Assembly: GCA_916610825.1 (NCBI GenBank)
Contig: OU744451.1
Coordinates: 11,348,864-11,412,863, forward strand
Length of the DNA: 64,000 nucleotides
From: Haliclystus octoradiatus
Taxonomy: Eukaryota > Cnidaria > Staurozoa > Stauromedusae > Haliclystidae
Direction of reading: 5' to 3'
The notes beneath the pieces are model-generated. The model worked only from the letters and a program-made list of their open reading frames with translations, did no database searches and had not been told where the DNA came from. Shown piece after piece: positions 1 to 23,400 of this stretch. Within the stretch, counting starts at the first letter, position 1; every line of letters starts with the position of its first letter. Made by a program: the position numbers and the translations under genes.

Positions 1-2
1 CA

Positions 3-2264
3 AACGTTCAGAAGATTGTGGAGGACATCCTCATTTACAACGATAACTGGGAAGACCATGTCAAAAGAATGAAAGAAGTCATCCAGCGATGCTCTTAACA
101 CGGCATTACACTCAACTCAAGGAAGCTTCATTTTGGTAAACCATTTGCAAACTGGTGCGGCTATCTCATCACGAAAGATGGTTACACTGTCAATCCTGAC
201 CTTGTGAAAGCCTTGTCAGCATTTCCAGCCCCAAAGAACCGCTCAGACTTACGCTCATTCTGTGGACTTATTCAACAATTGGAGTCATTTACAGCTGACA
301 TAGCAACTCTTGCATAACCACTTTGAGCACTCTTATCACCATCTACAACATTCAATTGGGAAGGTCCACAGCAAGAGGCCTTCGAAAAGCTCATAAAGAC
401 ACTGACAAGTCCACATGTACTCACATTATTTGACCCAAAAGCACGTCTCCGTCTAGAAACTGATGCTGCGCAATTCAAGGGTCTCGGCTATGCTCTCTGG
501 AGTGAACAAGTTGACAAATCTTGGAAGTTACTCCAATGTGGATCATGCTTCGTAACAGACGCCGAATCCCATTACTCAGCCACAGAAATTGAGCTTACTG
601 CAGTTGTCTGGGCTACCAAAAAGTGTTGTCTATTTCTTCATGGCTCGCCATTCGAACTTATCGTTGACCACAAAGCCCTGGTGCCAATCCTCAACCACAA
701 GACGTTAGCAGACATCGATTCTCATTGCATCATAAGATTGAAAGAGAAGCTTACAAGCCATATCCTTACTGCAATCTGGCGTAAGGGCACAAGTCATACG
801 GTAGTCGACGCATTCTCCAGCTACCCTGTTGATCAGCCTGACGACGATGACTTGTCCTCTGACAAAGGTATCCAACAATTTCTCACCATTCACCACATCA
901 ACGCCATCAAAGAAATCAGTCTGAATAATCCTATCCTTTCTGACCCACTATTGAGAAAAATCAGCTCATCAAGCAAGGAAGACACCACTCACAAGATGCT
1001 GATTCCACTCATCAAGCATGGATTTCCTTTGTCAAAAGATGAGTTAGACCTCGCCTCTTCGCAATATTGGCCAATTCGAACGGACTTGTCTCTCCTAGAT
1101 GACGCTCTCATATTGTCCAAAGATCGAATTCTAAATTCGAATTCGTCATCTCAGCGCACAGCTATGCTTCAAGAGCTGCACCTGCCACATCTAGGCATCA
1201 CCCGTACCCTCGCACGGGCTCGTCAATGCATTTATTGGCCTCACATCACAAACGACATCACAAACTGTTTGAGGCAATGTACTGTCTGCGCCGAGCAGCA
1301 GTCAAGTAACATCAAAGAAGCTTTGATGGCTGCTATTCCTCCAACCCGCCCTGGTAAATCATTGGCAGCAGACTTATTTACTTACCACAATAATGAATTC
1401 TTGGTCATCATAGACAAATACAGTGGTTGGCCACTTGTCGTCAATTGTGGCCATAGTGTTGATACCGCCAATGTATTAGAGGTATTCCTTGGCTGGATAA
1501 GTCCATTCGGTGTTCCTGTGAGACTCACTACAGACGGTCCACAATTCAAAAACCATGAATTCGCTTCATTTTGTGAAGACTGGAGCATCAATCACGACCC
1601 GTCGTCTCCCTACCATCACGTCGCCAACGGTTATGCTGAAGCAGCAGTCAAATGTATGAAGGCGCTGGTATCGAAAGTCACCAAAAATGGAAAATTGAAA
1701 GATCCAGAATTTTACAAAGCTATCCTAGAATGCCGTAACACCCCACGCAATGATGATCTCCGCCCTGCACAAAGACTTTTTGGTAAACCTCTACGGACAA
1801 GAATCCCCGTCAACCCTTCCTTGTTCACCCAGGACATTCGTAAACTGATATCAGAAGCTGACAAAAAAGCATCAACTCTTCGAAGGAAAGCAAAGCTGTA
1901 TTACGACCAACATGCCCGCAAGCTAGAACCGTTAGCATCTGAGGACTTTGTCCGTGTCCAGCATCCCCTCACAAAGAGATGAGACCGAATTGCGGAGATA
2001 ACCTTGATGGACCCCAGAGGTCGAAGTTACAAACTCAGATCGGAAACCGGAGGTCTCTATTGGAGAAATCGCGTATATTTAAGACGGTACTATGGTCCGG
2101 CCCGGTCACTACCAAGGAAGAACAGCAGAACTCAACCAACACCAAAGACTCAACCAACATCAAAGACTGACTCAACCAATACCAACGAATCAGACAACAC
2201 CAAGCATACTGAACTACAACGCAGTCACAGACAGAGCAGCAAGCCTGCACGCCTCAACTTATAA
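3..2264 (+). pseudogene. gypsy pol remnant: RT end, RNase H, integrase, C-terminal tail
   Basis: One frame is coding-like throughout but is broken by stops at 96-98, 315-317, 324-326 and 1980-1982. The RNase H region follows the RT thumb (TDAAQF and DHKALVPILN blocks at about 460-700). The integrase has an HHCC zinc-binding region (H-x3-H, later CTVC) at about 1175-1290. It also has a DDE core: D in AADLF (about 1370), D in TDGPQF (about 1530) and E in NGYAEAAVK (about 1640). The tail after the last stop (RGRSYKLRSETGG) matches the usual C-terminus after integrase. The longest uninterrupted piece is 681-1982. The ATG at its head lies inside RNase H and is not a true start. Confidence 0.85.
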
Positions 2265-2325
2265 TTTCATTTCAATGACATCAACACCTGTATGACATTT
2301 AATCATAAGCCTCCCAGAGGGGACA

Positions 2326-2478
2326 TGTAGTATATTCCTAATGTGTCAACATTCTATCACGTCATTAGTATTGTGTAACTGTAAACTAGTTCCCATGTTG
2401 TAATTCTATCTATTCAGTGTCCCTTCACGTTTAATCGAATACACACGCAAACCCGAGCTTGTTGACTAAACTATTACA
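2326..2478 (+). repeat. probable 3' LTR of the first gypsy element
   Basis: A 153-bp stretch starts with TG (tgtagtatatt) right after a purine-rich tract and ends with CA (ctattaca). It lies about 60 bp past the end of the pol frame. The 5' LTR is outside the window, so neither the boundaries nor a target-site duplication can be confirmed. Confidence 0.45.
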
Positions 2479-2672
2479 GTAACCATGAGATATGAGAATA
2501 ATAAGCCATCGATATTGTAATCACATTTCTTGATTTTTATTCGTTTACGTTTTGTCCGGACAATTGCTAACCATTCTGCCCATTTCAAGTCACTGGTAGA
2601 AGAGAGTGGAATTTGAATGCATGTTTTCTGCATTATTTTTAACAAGATGCATGCTTAATTGATTTTATCCAG

Positions 2673-16275
<13,603 letters not shown>

Positions 16276-17433
16276 ACAGATTGTAAATCATTAACGGTGT
16301 TGTAACATCGGTTTAAAGAAGTGTTCTATAACTCATATTCTATTTTACTGTTTGTAATTTTAAAACTTGGATGTTAGACATCAATTGTCTGCAAAGAAAA
16401 AAGATGAGAGAAAGATATATTTATTCATATTATTCGCGTAACTTAATTAATTTGACATGGAACGCTTTCTATGGACAGCACTATACAGCAGAAAGTCTAT
16501 GCAATGCAACATTAAGCAATTGAACCAAATATCAATGGCTCATAGGAAACTGTGCGCTAATTGCTTATTGTATTATAACAAGCACAACTTACAGAAACAT
16601 CTATATGACTTTCTTGCTCATTAACTGTTTTTGAAAACTCTTGATCAAATTGGAAATTCTCATTCCTGACATCAAGTTCGAATTGTAAGATCGATTGTGT
16701 TTTCGAACTAAGTTTTGCTATATTGATTTGGCTTCAAACCCTAAACCAATCAGATTGATCGAATCATTTTCATTATAATACAAAGTCATATAGTATTCTG
16801 TTCCCATGGCAAATCGCTGTATTATCATTAATGATTTGCATCGTCTATGCTCGGATTCGTTAAATTGCATAGGACGATATCTGAAATCAAGATACTGTAC
16901 ATTTTGAAAGTATATTGCAAAAATTTATTATTCTTATTGTCGTGCTTAATCTTTCGAAGTCTTGATGTGCTATATACCGTTATCATATCATATCTGAAAT
17001 AGAAATCTAATGGTTCATCTGAAAAGACAGTTTGATTGTATTCCAACTCATAAAAAACCACTCAAGCAGTCTAAATTGTTATGCTTGATCTGAGCTCCAG
17101 GGGAATTGAAATCAGGGTCACTAAGGTCATTGAATATTCTACTCTTTAACCGCTGTGGAAGTCTTGATATCGAGCGAAGGCGCTCTGTGTATTCATGGTC
17201 GGTGGTTTCGGTTGATGGTCTGTATGGAGCAACCTGCTCTTTTGGCCGCTTCAGCGCCCCCAGAAAATTCGACGCCGGACGTTAGATATGTCCTGTGAGC
17301 ATGCAGTAGCTTTTCAAATGTTATAAATTTGAGATAATATATCATGTAAAAGCAAAATATTCAACATATCTTTGAATCGGCAATATATTTGTTAGAACAA
17401 CGACATTCTTTTCTGGCCGAATAATCGGAAGAT
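16276..17433. other. intergenic, CFAP47-like to convertase
   Basis: No coding stretch is recognised. The last 270 bp, upstream of the convertase ATG, include a locally GC-richer patch (17160-17290) that may hold the promoter or 5' untranslated region. No TATA box or initiator can be assigned with confidence. Confidence 0.4.
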
Positions 17434-20400
17434 ATGCGAATCGGTTGGATTATATGGCGGAGAGTCGGCATCAAGTCGGATCACTGGAGTTTATGTCGGT
17501 CATTGATCTTATTATTTATAACATTAGCTGAAATTACAAGTGGAAGCAATGCTCGTTCTCATAAACACCATAGTCATCACAATACTATTAGACAATTAAG
17601 ATCGCATTTACATAGAAAACATAAATATCATCAATCAAACAATGTGAAATTGGATCCTATGTATTCTAACAGCTGGGCTGTTCACATCGATCCCCCTCAC
17701 GGTCATGTGGCTAAAAGAATCGCCAAGAAACATGGATTTCATGTAGTAGGAAAGGTAAGCACTCACTAATTCACTATTGCAGCAGGAAGTGCAGATATTT
17801 GTATTTTTACTAGCACGTTAATAAAATGAGATAGATCTTCATTAAATGATTCAGTTGTATTTGCCCAATCAGTCCAACCAGAGGAATATGGGGTGACTAT
17901 TTCCTGCTTTCTACCAGGCTCACTGCATATTTCTTATGGTAGTACAGTATATATATATCGGTCAATACACGAATCGTACCGTTCGACTGTAATTCAATAG
18001 ATACTTCTGTTCTCTATCCACATGCCGTATGACGTCACAATATTTTCTACTATCTCGTATACCGAATAGTCCTGTTTGAAAACAGGAACTTTAGTTAGGG
18101 GAAGCAGCGTTAAATGGTCTATATATGTATATCTATGTATTTAGATAAATAATGCAAAGTTGTCCACACTTGTGTAGGTATAGTGCTGAATGATAAATTT
18201 AATCAAATGAATTGAATGAATGATTTATCAAATCAAAGATTTAATAAATAAATAAATAAAGTGAGTCAAAAAAGAGACATACCGTTCTTGCTACTCCCGA
18301 TGATCGCCGTATGGTGTGATCTAACTCGAAGTAGCGAGAACAGTATGTCTCCTTTTGACTCATTTTATTTATTTATTTATATACTAGCTCAGATGCTTAG
18401 CTCAGATGATTAGAGGATTAGCTCAGATGGCAGAGCAACCGAACTTCAGATCGAATCATATCTGATCGACTGTGGTTCAAATCCCCCTAAGGTCAACTCA
18501 GCCTTGACTTTATCTGAAACATCAAATGAGTACCATCTGAGGATGGCGGATGGAATGGTCCAGAGGGAATTGCATTGTGAGTAGCTGCGGCGCATCGTTG
18601 CGCATTGACAATTGAGACCTATCTGCCATGAAATCTGTTGAAATTGATCTGCAGTGTCGCGGCTGAGATCAACAAAGAGCGTTTAAAATCATTGCTCTCA
18701 GCGAAAAAAGCCACTCATCTAGAAATAGAGGAGTGGTACGGGTGCCTTCGGTAGGGCGACACCGTCTACATTACTTTTTTATATATATAAAATATGAGCT
18801 CTCAAAAAAACTAATAAACTAATAAACTCTGACAAAATAAACTAATTAATTAAAAAATAAACTAATCGGAATTAGTTTATTTGTCTGATGATTGCGTAAG
18901 CATGAAACTATTAGTAACAATTATGAATGTGTAGTCTTTGACTTCTTATATATATATATATAAAGTAATTGTGCGGGCAAAACATCAATTTGAGTGCTCA
19001 ATGCTAAAAGCAGAGCAATATAAATAGTAGATCAAAGATCACGAGTTTATTCCGTTACTCTGAGTTTCGCGTAAAGACGCTCTTCAGACGGTTTTATGTT
19101 TTGAATCAATAAAACCGTCTGAAGAGCGTCTTTACGCGAAACTCAGAGTAACGGAATAAACTCGTGATCTTTGATCTACTATTTACATATATATATATAT
19201 ATATATACTGAGAGTGATTGGTTAATCGCGTGCATGGGAGTGATGATGCATGCATGCATCCATGCAAGAAATGAATTTAAAAGTGACTTTCCTGCAATTT
19301 GATAACACTCTTTCATTGGTTAAGCCACATTGCAACACAGAGAGGGAGCTCAAATAGCATTATGGGAACTTTTAATTGTACAGTATTTAAATGTGTAGAA
19401 TTTAAGAATTTTTAATTGATATAGTAAACTCTAGTAGAATAATGATAAACAGCAATTGTAAATCTAAATACTTAGTCACACGCAGTTTAATAATTATATA
19501 TTTTATGGTTAAGCATTTAGGGGTATGGGTCGTTCAGTTTATGAACTATGACAGCTCGATCTGATCTCAACTCATTAGCGATCTGATGGCGTATATATAA
19601 CTCATGAATCTGTTTTATAAAAACCACTTAAAATATAGTTTTGATAGAAATTAAAGCGCTAGAAATGATAACGATGATAAAGAAATGATCCCGTTTGCGA
19701 AGGTATTTGAGTTCTTTTAATATGTCATGTTATTTTCACTCACTTGCAGATAGGAAACCTCCAAGGACATTTTCATTTCAAACATAACGATGTCCTTGGA
19801 ACTGGTAAAAATAAAGCCAAAGAAAAGACAGATCTATTGGTGCTCGAGAAAGAGGTTGGTACAACCGCCGCTTTCTTTTATTATCTTGCATCTCCTTCTG
19901 CTTTCCAGCTGTGATCTACTGACGAGGAGAAGGGAAACCGTTAGCTGAATAGCTGCACATAGATAATCTCTTTCAATGATCCGATATCAATAGAGTGTGT
20001 AATATATATTTGATCGAGCTATCCCTAAAGTTTAAAAAGTCTTATCTTTGCATTGCATTTCGTTGGAGCTGATAAATATTTTTCATATTTTATGTAATGT
20101 GAACTTGTGAAGCTCAGTGAATAAGTAGAGAGAGATTGATCGTGTGACAGTATTGACCATGTCAGTGTCATTAATTCTTTCCTCTTATCTACAAAAGGTC
20201 TGGGGGAATTTCCTCCTTATTAAAGAAAAAGAGTGCATTTATTAGCAAGCCTCTTTATTCTTTAGTGCACCATATATTTTTATGATAGAAAATAATGTCC
20301 AAAAATATGTAAATTAATGACTACATAAGGGACATCGCAACAAATTATATGGCTGGATATAAGTGAGACATGTTAGAGTTGCCTCTATAGTAACACTCAC

Positions 20401-23400
20401 TATTCTTACACCACTCTTCTACCGTTTTCTTATTTTAGGTACAATGGGCGCAACAACAAGAAATTCTTGATCGTACGAAACGTGATGGCGTACCAACAGA
20501 TCCACTATTTAATCAGATGTGGTATTTGGTAAGAGCATGATATCTGTGACAGTATTGTTGACTGAACACTTGCACATCAATCTTTATACATTCGTGCAAC
20601 TCTAGCTGATCTACTGATAAACCAAACATGGCCAGTAACAGAGATCAAGACGTGTTCTCATCATCGTCGGCCTCAATTATTTGGAAGACCTCGAATTTAC
20701 ATAAAACATGATTTAAAGGACTGATAACTGATAAGGATAAGGTAGAAGATATTGAAATAATGAGCACATTGTTCTGGAGTTGATAATAATTCTGAATTAT
20801 CTGAGATGAACCCATGAAATTATGAACAAGAGCTTCCGTATAGAGAGAATAATGGTTTCGTAGATGGCTGCAAGGGATGACTGTTTTAACTGTATTTGTT
20901 GATTTGATTTTGTTTATCAGTTGAATACTGGTCAAGCAACCGGACCTGCTGGAGTTGATATCAATGTTGCTCCTGTATGGAAAAGCAACATCACTGGAAA
21001 GGGCGTGGTCATCGCTGTCCTAGATGATGGCAAGTAATATGTTTAATTACGCAATTTTGTTGTAAGGATCATTCACCACAGTACGACCGTATATAGAATG
21101 GTAACCTTACCTTTGGAATGTAGCATTCACCTGCCTACGTGTGCCACTGTTAGACCCTGCAACGGTACAAAGACCTGATGTAGATAGATTTATATTGTCA
21201 TGTTTCATTTTGAATAATAATTGTTTGGTGTTTTCTGTTTCAGGTGTTGATAGGACGCATCCTGATCTGATCGGGAATTTTGTAAGTTGAAATTTAACAC
21301 TATATAACCTAGATACATATGAGCTATGTAGGTAGAGTGCATGATCATTGATTACATGGTGATGTATAAAATGATTAAATAATGTGAAAGATGACGTAAT
21401 CCATTTGCAAGGCACTGCTCAACAATTCATTATCAATTATCCATTCATTATGTCATATATTATTCAGTTACTCCTATAGCTTGACTCTTCATGCTTGTTT
21501 TAAACATTTCCAAAGTTCATTAAATTGTACTGGACCTGACGATTACTCATACCGTTATCCCATGAAATACGTCTGCAGTGTAGAATCTCCATTTAATAAC
21601 CTCTTGTCTTACCCAGTTCAATCAAGGGTGTTTTATTTTATTGCTAGGCTTAAGTCATCCAATTAATTACACATTTCCCTCTTAATGTGATGACCTTCAT
21701 GTTTGCACTAATATGAAATAGACCAACAGAAATTCACACCAATAATGATGAGTGTTTATTTTATACATATAGGATGCTAATGCCAGTTATGATTTCAATG
21801 ACAACGATGAAGACCCAATGCCAAGAGATTCTGATCCTGATAACTGGTAAGATATCCCTCAGCAGCATCACTCGCTACCGATGGAGTATCATCTGCCTAT
21901 GGGTGAATAGATTTGTGTTGCCCTAAACCCCTTCTAGGTTTTCATTGTCCGAGTGAGGTAAAGTTCAATAATCGATCAGTCGAGAGTTTCTCATTAAAAC
22001 AATCGTATAGAGACGTAACTAGAAAGCTCTGTCTGAAATTACTGTAACGCCGATCGCCTGGTGATATGAAACTGAGACTTATCTGAGACAGCCGTTGCCA
22101 TCATTAAACTGTAACACGTGGTTTGTGTCTATATATAGCCATGGCACACGGTGTGCTGGAGAAGCAGCAGCAACAGCAAATAATAATGAGTGTGGAGTTG
22201 GAGTGGCATACAATGCAAAGATTGGAGGTATGTTACCCTATCAATCTGTATTTACATATTATGAACATTCCGTGATCAATAGTGTTGACAGTGTTATCTT
22301 GTCGTCATTAATGATCAGGTGTTCGAATGCTAGATGGCCAAGCCACAGATATTTTAGAAGCCAATGCACTTGGTTTCAAATATGATTATATTGATATCTA
22401 CATTAACTGCTGGGGACCAAAAGATGATGGTAAAACATTTGGTAAACCAGGACCAGTTGCATCAAAGGCATTAATGGAAGGCGCACTCAAGGTAAGGCAC
22501 TGGGATGCTCTTTATATGATTAACATTGGAGCAGAAAATAAACGATAATAGCCGATGGGACCATCTTCTACTATGCAATGTAGTATAACAATAAATAATA
22601 ATAATATAGTATCCTCTCCTCGTCTCTACTTTACAGGGTCGCAATAGACTTGGTTCGATTTTCATCTGGGCAACTGGAAACGGTGGTCTTACAGATGACG
22701 ATTGTAATTGCGATGGTTACACTACAAGTATTTACACCATATCGATTGGGTGTATAGGAGATCATGGTTTATCCGCATATTACACTGAAAAGTGTTCATC
22801 GACACTTGCCGTGACTTTCAATGGAGCAGCGCACAAAGAAGGCAAAGAAAACAAAATGGTAAGTTGGCAACAGATTATCATGTGTCAACTGAGATATATA
22901 CCATCACCACCCAACTGAAAAGGCTGTTGAACATCAGATCAATCAACGTATTTCATATCTCCCAATAGCTAAATATACCTATCTCTTATATGTCACTTAG
23001 ATAACTACAGATTTATATCATCAATGCACGGAGGAATTCAAGGGAACATCAGCGTCCGCACCATTAGCTGCTGGCGTCGTGGCATTGACATTAGAAGCAA
23101 AGTGAGTCAATTGTATATTGTTTCTTATTTTACTTGATAAGTAGCATATGTTGCCAGCTTATAGAGTGTTTATAGATCAATATACAACTTATAGTTAATA
23201 ATCTCATCGTTATTGATTATAACTACGGATTGACTTCATTCGGTACCATTGGTATTTCTTGATAAGCGGCACTAGACCGGGATAGTTATGATATGCAATT
23301 TGCTTTCCCTGTATCTCCCTATATTCATACCATCACAATACAGCTTGATGTAAATCATAATTTTAATCATGTTGCTAAATCATGGATCCATAGCACAGGA

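Larger units (their letters stand above)
1..2478 (+). mobile_element. Ty3/gypsy LTR retrotransposon, 3' part, decayed
   Basis: The segment runs from the end of the reverse transcriptase (a VEDILIYN-type catalytic region at about 24-50) through RNase H and integrase to a short 3' LTR. The 5' half lies outside the window. It reads in the same direction as the CFAP47-like gene that resumes at 2673. That gene's first visible exon starts mid-protein, so the element probably sits in one of its introns. A purine-rich stretch (agaggggaca, about 2316-2325) directly before the TG of the proposed LTR fits a polypurine tract. Four in-frame stops mean the copy cannot make its polyprotein. Confidence 0.85.
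19021..19185. repeat. perfect 77-bp palindrome bearing two hammerheads
   Basis: Bases 19021-19097 are the exact reverse complement of 19109-19185, with an 11-base loop (gttttgaatca). Each arm carries a complete hammerhead core, on opposite strands. TA dinucleotide runs flank both sides (18947-18962 and 19186-19206). Confidence 0.97.

Noticed and set aside
18416-18490. tRNA gene
   Set aside because: Same reason; the body continues as a repeat found again at 50082.
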